DNA of 5,825 nt, from the NCBI GenBank assembly GCA_027490345.1, contig JAIXYF010000032.1, positions 1 to 5,825 of the forward strand, written 5' to 3'. Each line of letters starts with the position of its first letter. The first letter of the stretch is position 1. A program made the translations under genes and the position numbers. Source of the DNA: Novosphingobium sp. Lineage in GTDB: Bacteria > Pseudomonadota > Alphaproteobacteria > Sphingomonadales > Sphingomonadaceae. Shown here piece after piece: positions 1 through 5,304 of the stretch. The notes under the pieces are model-generated. The model was not told the origin of the DNA, ran no database searches, and was given only the letters and a program-made list of their open reading frames with translations.

Positions 1-1
1 G

Positions 2-550
2 GTGCCGCCCGCGTATGAAGACTGGCGCCCGCTGCCGGACACGCCGCTGCGCCCCGCCGCCGTGCTGATCGCGGTCACCGACCGGCCCGATCACCCGGAT
101 GGGCCGGGCGTTCTCCTCATCCACCGCCCTTCGCACATGCGCGCGCACCCCGGGCAGGCGGCCTTCCCCGGCGGCAAGCTCGATCCCGGCGAGACCCCGA
201 TCGCGGCGGCGCTGCGCGAGGCGCACGAGGAACTTGGCATCGACCCGGCCCTGGTCGACGTGATCGGCGCGACCGACCAGTACCGCACCGGAACCGGTTA
301 CGACATCACCCCCGTCCTCGCGATGGTGCCGCCAGACCTGCCGCTCCTGCCCAATCCCGCCGAAGTCGCGGCTTGGTTCGAACCGCCGCTGGCCTTCGTG
401 CTCGATACCGAAAACCATGTCCGGCGGGAAAGTGAATGGGCCGGCCGGCGTGGCAGCTACATCGATATCCAGTGGAACGAGCACCGCATCTGGGGTGTCA
501 CCGCCGGGATCATCGCCAATCTGGCGCAGCGGATGCGCTGGCATGGCTGA
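2..550 (+). CDS. Nudix hydrolase, CoA pyrophosphatase (NudL/YeaB-like), probably 5'-partial
   Basis: Likely hydrolyses the diphosphate of coenzyme A or its derivatives to 4'-phosphopantetheine and 3',5'-ADP in the cytoplasm, a CoA-turnover or housecleaning role. The 182 visible residues contain a complete Nudix box, G-x5-E-x7-REAHEELGI, at residues 58-80 (key residues G58, E64, R72, E73, E76, E77). Just before it lies the CoA-specific signature LLIHRPSHMRAHPG...FPGG (residues 38-58), which separates this subfamily from other Nudix enzymes. The end IWGVTAGIIANLAQRM also resembles the end of E. coli NudL. The reading frame is open to the window edge and its first complete codon is a GTG at 2. 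E. coli NudL, as I recall it, has roughly ten more residues before the core fold, so the true start probably lies upstream. The gene overlaps the next gene by 8 bases, suggesting co-transcription and coupled translation. Family is confident; exact substrate is inferred from the motif. Confidence 0.9.
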   Translation: MPPAYEDWRPLPDTPLRPAAVLIAVTDRPDHPDGPGVLLIHRPSHMRAHPGQAAFPGGKLDPGETPIAAALREAHEELGIDPALVDVIGATDQYRTGTGYDITPVLAMVPPDLPLLPNPAEVAAWFEPPLAFVLDTENHVRRESEWAGRRGSYIDIQWNEHRIWGVTAGIIANLAQRMRWHG

Positions 551-1733
551 GGCGCGCCTGCCGGAGGCCGCGTGGACCCGGCGCGAAGACCTTGCCGCAC
601 TCGTCGCCGCGCTCGATCCGCAGGGCGAAGGTCTTGTCCGCTATGTCGGCGGCGCGGTGCGCGATACGCTGCTGGGCATCGCGGTGAAGGATATCGACAT
701 GGCGACTCTGCTGGAGCCGCCGGTGGTGATCGAACGGCTCAGCGCCGCTGGCATTCGCAGCGTGCCCACCGGCCTTGCCCACGGCACCATCACTGCGCTC
801 ACTGCGGGCGGCCCGGTGGAAATCACCACCTTGCGCCGCGATGTTTCCACCGATGGCCGCCATGCCACCGTGGCGTTTTCGCAAAGCTGGCAAGAAGACG
901 CCGCGCGCCGCGATTTCACCATCAACGCGCTTTATGCCGATCCGCGCGATCTTCGCGTGCACGACTATTTCGGCGGCATGACCGATCTGGCCGCCCGCCG
1001 CCTGCGCTTTATCGGAGAGGCCGAGGCTCGCATCCGCGAGGATTACTTGCGCATCCTGCGCTATTTCCGCTTTCAGGCCCGGTTCGGCTCGCTGCCCGCC
1101 GATCCGGCTGCTGAAGCGGCCTGCGCTGCGCTTGCCCCCGGCCTCAAAGGCCTTTCGCGCGAACGCATTGCCAGCGAGCTGCTGCTGCTCCTCGCGCTGC
1201 CCGATCCCGCGCCCACGGCGGCGCGCATGGCGCAGCTCGGCGTGCTTGCGGTGATCCTGCCCGAGGCAGACCCTGCTGCGCTGCCCCCGCTGATCGAGGC
1301 CGAACACGCGCATGGCGCGGCGCCCGAAGCTCTGCGCCGCTTTGCCGCGCTGCTCCCCGCCGATCCTGCCATGGCCGAACTGGTCGGCGCGCGGCTGCGG
1401 CTCTCCATCGCGCAGCGCAAGCACCTTGTGCTGTTGGCAGCCCGGTCTGCGCCAGAGGAACCCGCGCGCCCGCTGGCCTACAAAGTGGGCCGCGCCGCCG
1501 CAGTGGACCGCTTGCTGATCGCCGGAGCCAGCCCGGCACCGCTTGCAGGCTGGGATGTTCCGCAGTTCCCCCTGAAGGGCGGCATGATCGTGGCGCGCGG
1601 CATCAGCGCCGGGCCCGAAGTTGCCCGCATCCTGCGCGCAGTCGAAGCGCGCTGGGCGGCCAAGGGGTTTGACGATTCCGCCATCCCTGCGCTTCTGGAT
1701 GCAGAAATCGACGCAGGCTCAGCCCCCGTCTGA
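543..1733 (+). CDS. cca: CCA tRNA nucleotidyltransferase (class II, poly(A) polymerase family)
   Basis: Adds or repairs the 3'-terminal CCA of tRNAs without a nucleic-acid template, using CTP and ATP, in the cytoplasm. The 396-residue product has the class II layout. Motif A is GGAVRDTLLG (36-45) followed by the metal-binding pair D50-x-D52. Around residues 97-106 is LRRDVSTDGR, and RRDFTINAL lies at 122-130. The nucleotide-selecting motif ED-x2-R (E166, D167, R170) runs into RYFRF (173-177). The Ala/Leu-rich helical C-terminal half would hold the tRNA. No HD phosphohydrolase motif is visible, so this is the short form without the tail found in E. coli. ATG 543 was chosen because the in-frame ATG at 417 would add 42 low-complexity residues lying almost wholly inside the upstream gene. 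No strong Shine-Dalgarno precedes 543, which fits coupling to the Nudix gene's stop codon 5 bases on. The stop overlaps the convergent J-protein gene by 15 bases. CCA activity rather than poly(A) polymerase is inferred from length and motifs. Confidence 0.95.
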   Translation: MAEARLPEAAWTRREDLAALVAALDPQGEGLVRYVGGAVRDTLLGIAVKDIDMATLLEPPVVIERLSAAGIRSVPTGLAHGTITALTAGGPVEITTLRRDVSTDGRHATVAFSQSWQEDAARRDFTINALYADPRDLRVHDYFGGMTDLAARRLRFIGEAEARIREDYLRILRYFRFQARFGSLPADPAAEAACAALAPGLKGLSRERIASELLLLLALPDPAPTAARMAQLGVLAVILPEADPAALPPLIEAEHAHGAAPEALRRFAALLPADPAMAELVGARLRLSIAQRKHLVLLAARSAPEEPARPLAYKVGRAAAVDRLLIAGASPAPLAGWDVPQFPLKGGMIVARGISAGPEVARILRAVEARWAAKGFDDSAIPALLDAEIDAGSAPV

Positions 1734-2264
1734 ACCCTTCCACTCGCGCCGTTCCTCGGCGGCGCGCAGCACTTCATAGGCAGTTTGCAGTTTCAGGAAC
1801 TCGGCGGCAGCCTCGGCGTCGCCCGGGCGCACGTCCGGATGGACTTCCTTGGCACGGCTGCGCCACGCCTTGCGTACCGCCTCGAAATCGGCGTCTACTT
1901 CAAGCCCCAAGGCTTCGAGCGCGCGCATCTCGTCGCGGCTGCGGCTGCCATCGCCCGGCCCGGCCCAGCTTTGATAGGCCGATTGTGCATAGCCCGAAGC
2001 CTCGCCGCGCTCCGCCTTTTCGCGCAGTTCGGCTTCTTCCTTGCCCAGCCCTTCGAAGTAGTTCCATCCGGCGTTGTATTCCGCTGCATGGGCGGGGCAA
2101 AAGTACCAGCGCTCGGGGCTGTTGGGCGATTTGGGGGCTGGGCATTCGCCCTTGGCATCGCATCCCGCGCGGTCGCACAGCCGGACAGGCGCGGCCTCAC
2201 GCGTGCTTTCATAGCCGCGCCAGCGGGGAAAACCCCAGTCTGCCGATCTGCCCTGCCGTGCCAC
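1719..2264 (-). CDS. J-domain protein with Cys-rich N-terminal half, uncharacterised
   Basis: A 181-residue predicted cytoplasmic protein with no signal peptide or membrane helix. The C-terminal part (about 113-170) is a J domain: helix II runs through FEAVRKAWRSRAKEV, the diagnostic HPD tripeptide is at 142-144, and helix III follows as AEFLKLQTAYEVL. J domains stimulate the ATPase of an Hsp70 (DnaK), so a co-chaperone role is likely. The gene is not dnaJ, because the G/F region, the four CxxCxGxG repeats and the client-binding domains are missing. The N-terminal half carries C30, C35, C41, C56 and H59 in the pattern C-x4-C-x5-C-x14-C-x2-H, which looks like a metal site, followed by a conserved-looking aromatic stretch AEYNAGWNYFEGL (61-73). 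The start is a GTG chosen for its well-placed ribosome-binding site. It follows pal after 34 bases and is probably co-transcribed with it; its stop overlaps cca by 15 bases. Client and metal binding are unknown. Confidence 0.85.
   Translation of the reverse strand: MARQGRSADWGFPRWRGYESTREAAPVRLCDRAGCDAKGECPAPKSPNSPERWYFCPAHAAEYNAGWNYFEGLGKEEAELREKAERGEASGYAQSAYQSWAGPGDGSRSRDEMRALEALGLEVDADFEAVRKAWRSRAKEVHPDVRPGDAEAAAEFLKLQTAYEVLRAAEERREWKGSDGG
1745..1766 (+). terminator. GC-rich hairpin just past the cca stop, no T-run (weak candidate)
   Basis: A 7-bp perfect inverted repeat, CGCGCCG at 1745-1751 and CGGCGCG at 1760-1766, encloses an 8-base loop and starts 12 bases after the cca stop codon. 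There is no T-run after it on either strand, so it is not a classical intrinsic terminator. It lies inside the C-terminal coding region of the opposite-strand J-protein gene (an Ala/Glu/Arg-rich stretch), where GC-rich palindromes can arise by chance. It might stop exonucleases or pause polymerase at the 3' end of the cca transcript. Confidence 0.2.
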
Positions 2265-2273
2265 TACGTTTGT

Positions 2274-2278
2274 TCCTT
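2274..2278 (-). promoter_or_regulatory. Ribosome-binding site of the J-protein gene
   Basis: On the - strand AAGGA lies 9 bases before the GTG at 2262-2264. This supports the GTG start, since no ATG is present near the beginning of this frame. It sits in the 34-base spacer after pal. Confidence 0.6.
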
Positions 2279-2280
2279 GC

Positions 2281-2297
2281 TCCGCTCCCGGCGCGGA
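2281..2297 (-). other. Small inverted repeat in the pal / J-protein spacer
   Basis: A 5-bp inverted repeat, TCCGC at 2281-2285 and GCGGA at 2293-2297, with a 7-base loop, begins right after the pal stop codon. No T-run follows it in the pal direction, so it is a poor terminator. It may do nothing more than shape the 3' side of pal in a shared transcript, ahead of the next ribosome-binding site. Confidence 0.25.
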
Positions 2298-2298
2298 T

Positions 2299-2814
2299 TT
2301 ACTCGACCGTGACTGTCACGGAACGGCGGTTCTTTGCCCAGCTTGCCTCGTCCGAACCGAGCGCAACCGGACGCTCTTTGCCATAGCTCACCGTGGTGAT
2401 GCGCGCAGCATCGATGCCCACGCTGACGAGATAGCTCTTTGCGGCATTGGCGCGGCGCTCGCCCAGCGCAAGGTTATAATCACGGGTGCCGCGTTCGTCG
2501 GCATGGCCCTCGATCGTTACGTTCTTGCCAGGATAACGGCCCAGCCACTGCGCCTGGCTCTGCAGGATGCCCTGATCTTCGCTGTCGATGTTATAGCGGT
2601 CGGTATCGAACAGGATCGTATCGCCCAGCACCGAGGCCATGAAATCGGCGCGGCTGCCCGGCGCCGGACCCATCGGCTGCGGGGCGGGGGGTGTGGTCGT
2701 GGTCGTAGTCGGCGCGCCGGTGGGCTGCGGCGGCAATTCCGCAGGCGTGGTCGCGCAGCCTGCCAGGGCAAGGCTGGAAGCGAGCAGCAGCGTGGTGATG
2801 ATCTGGCGGTTCAC
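2299..2814 (-). CDS. pal: Peptidoglycan-associated outer-membrane lipoprotein Pal
   Basis: Pal anchors the outer membrane to peptidoglycan and is released to or from the wall by TolB during constriction. The 171-residue precursor starts with a lipoprotein signal peptide (1-19) ending in the lipobox LAGC, so C20 would be lipidated; the next residue is Ala, compatible with outer-membrane sorting. A Pro/Thr-rich linker (about 22-53) includes six consecutive Thr at 36-41. The OmpA-like domain spans about 65-171, beginning with ILFDTDRYNI. Its diaminopimelate-binding segment is GHADERGTRDYN (103-114) followed by LGERRA (117-122); D106 and R121 are the expected ligands. The end KNRRSVTVTVE is typical. 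The GTG start is supported by a strong AAGGAG. The gene is separated from tolB by 156 bases with a terminator-like hairpin, so it may be transcribed partly on its own. The J-protein gene follows it; no cpoB is present there. Confidence 0.97.
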   Translation of the reverse strand: MNRQIITTLLLASSLALAGCATTPAELPPQPTGAPTTTTTTPPAPQPMGPAPGSRADFMASVLGDTILFDTDRYNIDSEDQGILQSQAQWLGRYPGKNVTIEGHADERGTRDYNLALGERRANAAKSYLVSVGIDAARITTVSYGKERPVALGSDEASWAKNRRSVTVTVE

Positions 2815-2823
2815 GGCAGCGAT

Positions 2824-2829
2824 CTCCTT
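2824..2829 (-). promoter_or_regulatory. Ribosome-binding site of pal
   Basis: AAGGAG on the - strand lies 9 bases before the GTG at 2812-2814. It is the strongest Shine-Dalgarno sequence in the window. It fixes the pal start, which is also exactly where a lipoprotein signal peptide (MNRQIITTLLL) should begin. Confidence 0.75.
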
Positions 2830-2841
2830 GGTCAGTCTGTT

Positions 2842-2916
2842 TCAGAGTGCCTCGCGCAGGGCGAATCGGCAATCAGTTTCGCAGGCAGTTGTGCAGGCAG
2901 TTTCATCGTCTGCCAT
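2842..2916 (-). other. Tiny Cys-patterned ORF between tolB and pal (doubtful gene)
   Basis: An ATG-started frame of 24 codons ends in TGA, 27 bases before the pal start codon. Its product would contain ETAC-TTAC-ETDC at residues 5-16, placing Cys at 8, 12 and 16, followed by RFALREAL. The pattern comes from three 12-bp DNA repeats that stay in frame. Against it being a gene: no Shine-Dalgarno precedes the ATG (the upstream bases are CTCCGGCCC), it starts only 14 bases after the T-run of the presumed terminator, and 24 codons are easily open by chance in GC-rich DNA. It could be a leader peptide for pal or simply a by-product of the repeats. Confidence 0.15.
2869..2904. repeat. Three tandem 12-bp direct repeats upstream of pal
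   Basis: Read on the + strand the copies are gcaatcagtttc (2869-2880), gcaggcagttgt (2881-2892) and gcaggcagtttc (2893-2904). Each outer copy differs from its best partner at two of twelve positions, and all share GCA..CAGTT. The array lies 55-90 bases upstream of the pal start codon, in the only sizeable intergenic gap of the window. It could be a repeated protein-binding site in a pal promoter, or a neutral slippage product. No clear -35/-10 pair was recognised beside it. Confidence 0.6.
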
Positions 2917-2930
2917 GGGCCGGAGGGCTC

Positions 2931-2967
2931 AAAAAAAGCGGCATCCGGGCCCTTTCGCCCCCCGCTT
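2931..2967 (-). terminator. Intrinsic terminator-like hairpin after tolB
   Basis: On the - strand AAGCGG (2962-2967) begins 3 bases after the tolB stop codon and pairs with CCGCTT (2936-2941), 20 bases further on. The second arm runs into seven Ts (2931-2937), two of which belong to the stem. Inside the loop GGGC and GCCC could form a second short stem, strengthening the structure. Placement straight after the stop, a GC-rich stem and a T-run are what an intrinsic terminator requires, though the main stem is only 6 bp. It would end, or partly attenuate, transcription of tolQRAB before pal. Confidence 0.55.
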
Positions 2968-2970
2968 CGG

Positions 2971-4392
2971 CTATGGCAGGACCGGCCCCCACGCCGGATC
3001 GGACCCATCGACGGGCGTGTTGAGCTTGCGCTCGTTGCGCCCGGTCAGGTCCACCTGCCAGATGCCGGTGCGTCCGGTGCTCTTGGCGGTGCGGAAAAAC
3101 TGCACGATGCGGCCGTTGGGCGACCAGGTCGGCGCTTCATCCTGCCAGCTGTCCGTCAAGTGGCGCATCTCGCCGCCCGAAGGGTTCATCACCGCCACGC
3201 GCAGATTGCCGGCGATGTGCGTAAAGGCAATCTGATCGCCGCGCGGGCTCCATTCCGGCGTCGCCGCGCGCCCGCCAAAGAAGCTCACGCGCTTCTGGTT
3301 GGTCCCGTCGGCGTTCATCACATAGACCTGCTGGCTGCCGGAACGATCGCTTTCGAACACGATCTTGCTGCCATCGGGAGAGAAGCTGCCGCCAACATCG
3401 ATCCCCGGCGAATCCGTGAGCTTCACCGAAGCTCCGCCGGTGACCGGAACGCGGTAGATATCGGTATTGCCGGCAATGGCCATCGAATAGAGCAGCGATT
3501 GGCCATCGGGCGCCCAGCGCGCCGCAAAGGTAGGCCCCTTGCCCTCGGTCACCAGCGTCTGCCGCCCGGTGCCGATATCATAGACATAGATACGCGGCGT
3601 GCCGTTGAGATAGCTGAGATAAGCGATCTTGCTGTAATCGGGCGAATAGCGCGGGGTCAGCGCGGTGGCCTGCCCATTGGTGATAAAGCGGTGGTTCGCG
3701 CCATCGGAATCCATGATCGCCAGCTGCTTGCGCCGGTTCCCCTTCGGCCCCGTTTCAGCAATATAGGCGATCTTGCTATCGAAAAACGGGCTTTCCCCGG
3801 AAAGCCGCGCATAGACCATATCCGCGCATTTGTGCGCCGCACGCCGCCATTCCTCGGGCTTCACCACATAGCCCTGCCGCGCCAGTTCGCTGCCCAGCGC
3901 CACGTCATACAGATAGCAGCCCACTGTCAGCCGCCCGTCCGACGCAGACTTCACGAAGCCCTGCACCAGCATTTCCGCCGAACGTCCCCGCCAGTTCGCA
4001 AAGGCGGGCGCGGCCACTTCGCCAAAAGCAATGGCGGGCAGCGCATCCGGCCCCACCGGCTTGAACAGGCCGTTGTTCTTGAGATCGCCATAGATCACCC
4101 GCGCCAGATTGCGGCCCAGCGCCTCGGTGTTCCCCCCGTCCGCTGCGGTGGGCAGCATCTCATTTGTCGGGAAGGTCGGGATGGCGATGCCCAGATCCTG
4201 CCACTCGCTCTCGTCGGTGACGGAACCCGTCAGGCCCTCTTCGGCCTGCGCCGCAGCGGTGGCAGCTGCAGATGGCGCTGGCTTCGGGCTGGGCGCAGGC
4301 TTTGGGGCCGGCTGCGCCGCCAGCGGAGCAGCCAGGCCAGCAAGCGATAAGGCAAAAGCGAGAGCAAGCGAACGGGCAAAAACAGGCTTCAT
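2971..4392 (-). CDS. tolB: Tol-Pal system beta-propeller protein TolB
   Basis: Periplasmic TolB binds Pal at the outer membrane and hands over to TolA, coupling the inner-membrane motor to Pal mobilisation during division. The 473-residue precursor has a signal peptide (1 to about 26: MKP-FAR, then an Ala/Leu core ending near PLAAQ). A Pro/Ala/Lys-rich spacer follows (about 28-50) that E. coli TolB lacks. The N-terminal alpha/beta domain spans roughly 55-200 (LGIAIPTF, LARVIYGDLKNNGLF). A beta-propeller of TolB/PD40-type blades spans roughly 203-470. Its repeated signatures are RYSPDYSKIAY (248-258), RWAPDGQSLLY (292-302), SFSPDGSKIVF (336-346), EWSPRGDQIAF (380-390) and TWSPNGRIVQF (422-432). 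The end SDPAWGPVLP is typical of the family. The ATG overlaps the tolA stop as ATGA, with AGGAAG 8 bases upstream, so translation is probably coupled. Length is slightly above the usual 430 or so because of the spacer. Confidence 0.97.
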   Translation of the reverse strand: MKPVFARSLALAFALSLAGLAAPLAAQPAPKPAPSPKPAPSAAATAAAQAEEGLTGSVTDESEWQDLGIAIPTFPTNEMLPTAADGGNTEALGRNLARVIYGDLKNNGLFKPVGPDALPAIAFGEVAAPAFANWRGRSAEMLVQGFVKSASDGRLTVGCYLYDVALGSELARQGYVVKPEEWRRAAHKCADMVYARLSGESPFFDSKIAYIAETGPKGNRRKQLAIMDSDGANHRFITNGQATALTPRYSPDYSKIAYLSYLNGTPRIYVYDIGTGRQTLVTEGKGPTFAARWAPDGQSLLYSMAIAGNTDIYRVPVTGGASVKLTDSPGIDVGGSFSPDGSKIVFESDRSGSQQVYVMNADGTNQKRVSFFGGRAATPEWSPRGDQIAFTHIAGNLRVAVMNPSGGEMRHLTDSWQDEAPTWSPNGRIVQFFRTAKSTGRTGIWQVDLTGRNERKLNTPVDGSDPAWGPVLP

Positions 4393-5300
4393 TGCGACAA
4401 CTTCCTGTCAAACCGGAAACTCGCGATGCGTTTCCACTTGGAATAATAGGCGGCGGGCAGATTGAACGGCGCGGCCAGTTGCACTGCCCGGACCGCCTGT
4501 TCGGCATGGCGCTGAGCTTGCGCGCGGTTCGTATCGGTAATGCCCAGTTGCTGCACCACTTGCGGCCGCCCGGCAAGGCTTCCGTCAGGGTTCAGGCTCC
4601 ACGCCAGCACTGTAACCAGCTTGTCGGCGTCCACGCCTTGCGGCGCGGTCCAGTTTGGCTTGATCTGACGCGCGATACCGCTGACGAGCGAGGCGGCCAC
4701 TTCCGGCCCAAACGCTGCCGCCGGGGGATTGGTCGCGGCGCCCGGCTTGCTCGATCCGGCAATGCCGCTGAGGAAATCAGTGCCGATGCGGGTGGCCCCC
4801 GCCGGTGCATCGGGGCGGCGGCGCAGGCGCTGGTCTGCGGGCGCAGCAGCAGCAGCAGCAGGCCGCGGCGGTGCGGGCTTCGCCACCGGCTTGGCCACGG
4901 GCCTAGGCACCGGCTTAGGCGGGGCGGGTGCCAAGCGCGGCTGCGGTGCTGGCAGCGGCCTCGGCACGGGGCGCGCTTGCGGCGGCGGCGGAGCAGGCCG
5001 GGGCTCAGGCGGCACGATTTGGGGGGCGGGCTGCAGCGGCACCGGCTCGGGCGCCGCCTCCCCCAGAACCGGCGCCACATCGGGCGCAGCCTCGGCGTCG
5101 GGCTCAGGCGAGGTGGATTGATCGGCGATCTCGTCGGCAAACGTCACAGTCATCCGCTCGGGCGGAGACGAGATCGATTTGCCCGGCGGCGAAAGCGTCA
5201 GCGCCGCAATCAGCCCCACATGCGCCGCCAGCGCGATGACCAGCGCCAGCGCTTCTTCCCGCGTGAGGCCCTGATCGGACGAAGAGGCGCGCATCGCCAT
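4389..5300 (-). CDS. tolA: Cell-envelope transducer TolA (Pro/Ala-rich, TolA/TonB C-terminal domain)
   Basis: TolA is held by TolQR in the inner membrane and reaches across the periplasm to TolB-Pal. The 303-residue product has a short cytoplasmic N-terminus and one membrane helix (about 17-36, ALALVIALAAHVGLIAALTL). That helix contains H27, probably equivalent to the conserved His of the TolA SHL motif that contacts TolQR. A long Pro/Ala-rich rod follows (about 66-155, with repeats such as PVPRPVAKPVAKP and a six-Ala run), then a C-terminal domain (about 196-303). This domain has the TolA/TonB-like pattern: IKPNW, WSLNPDGSLAG, PFNLPAAYYSKW, ending SFRFD. It contains no Cys, so the disulfide of E. 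coli TolA is absent. The start is taken at ATG 5298-5300, 4 bases after the tolR stop; ATG 5292-5294 is equally possible, and longer starts would run into tolR. No clear Shine-Dalgarno is seen, so coupling is likely. A TonB homologue is the alternative, but the neighbours argue for TolA. Confidence 0.9.
   Translation of the reverse strand: MAMRASSSDQGLTREEALALVIALAAHVGLIAALTLSPPGKSISSPPERMTVTFADEIADQSTSPEPDAEAAPDVAPVLGEAAPEPVPLQPAPQIVPPEPRPAPPPPQARPVPRPLPAPQPRLAPAPPKPVPRPVAKPVAKPAPPRPAAAAAAPADQRLRRRPDAPAGATRIGTDFLSGIAGSSKPGAATNPPAAAFGPEVAASLVSGIARQIKPNWTAPQGVDADKLVTVLAWSLNPDGSLAGRPQVVQQLGITDTNRAQAQRHAEQAVRAVQLAAPFNLPAAYYSKWKRIASFRFDRKLSQ
4401..4406 (-). promoter_or_regulatory. Ribosome-binding site of tolB inside the end of tolA
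   Basis: AGGAAG on the - strand lies 8 bases before the tolB ATG (4390-4392), within the last codons of tolA. With the ATGA stop-start overlap it supports translational coupling and settles the tolB start. Confidence 0.6.
4843..4860. repeat. (GCA)6 trinucleotide repeat within tolA
   Basis: Six perfect GCA units on the + strand. Read as codons on the - strand they give most of a six-alanine run (residues 148-153) at the end of the Pro-rich rod. Perfect triplet runs can gain or lose units by slippage without breaking the frame, so rod length could vary between strains. Confidence 0.7.
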
Positions 5301-5304
5301 GGCT

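Noticed and set aside
417..542. Upstream ATG giving a 42-residue N-terminal extension of the CCA enzyme
   Set aside because: The extension is Ser/Gly-rich and not protein-like for this family, and it overlaps the end of the Nudix gene almost entirely. ATG 543 leaves a normal start before the GGAVRD motif.
510..1424. A 304-codon open frame on the - strand opposite cca
   Set aside because: The cca frame carries all class II catalytic motifs. The antisense product is compositionally odd and matches nothing I recognise.
1785..2312. A 175-codon open frame on the + strand opposite the J-protein gene, with hydrophobic stretches
   Set aside because: The opposite strand encodes a clear J domain with HPD and a good ribosome-binding site. 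The hydrophobic look arises from the antisense of charged helices.
2839..2870. Possible sigma-70-like promoter for pal (TTGCCG, 17 bases, CACTCT on the - strand)
   Set aside because: The -10 hexamer is a poor match and the region is too GC-rich to judge by eye. It is mentioned as a possibility in the tolB-pal finding but not annotated.
2503..4350. A 615-codon open frame on the + strand opposite pal and tolB
   Set aside because: It lies antisense to two confidently identified genes. Its translation is Arg/Ala/Gly/His-rich with no domain, no signal or membrane segment, and it crosses the tolB-pal gap. Long antisense frames are common in GC-rich genomes with strong third-position GC bias.
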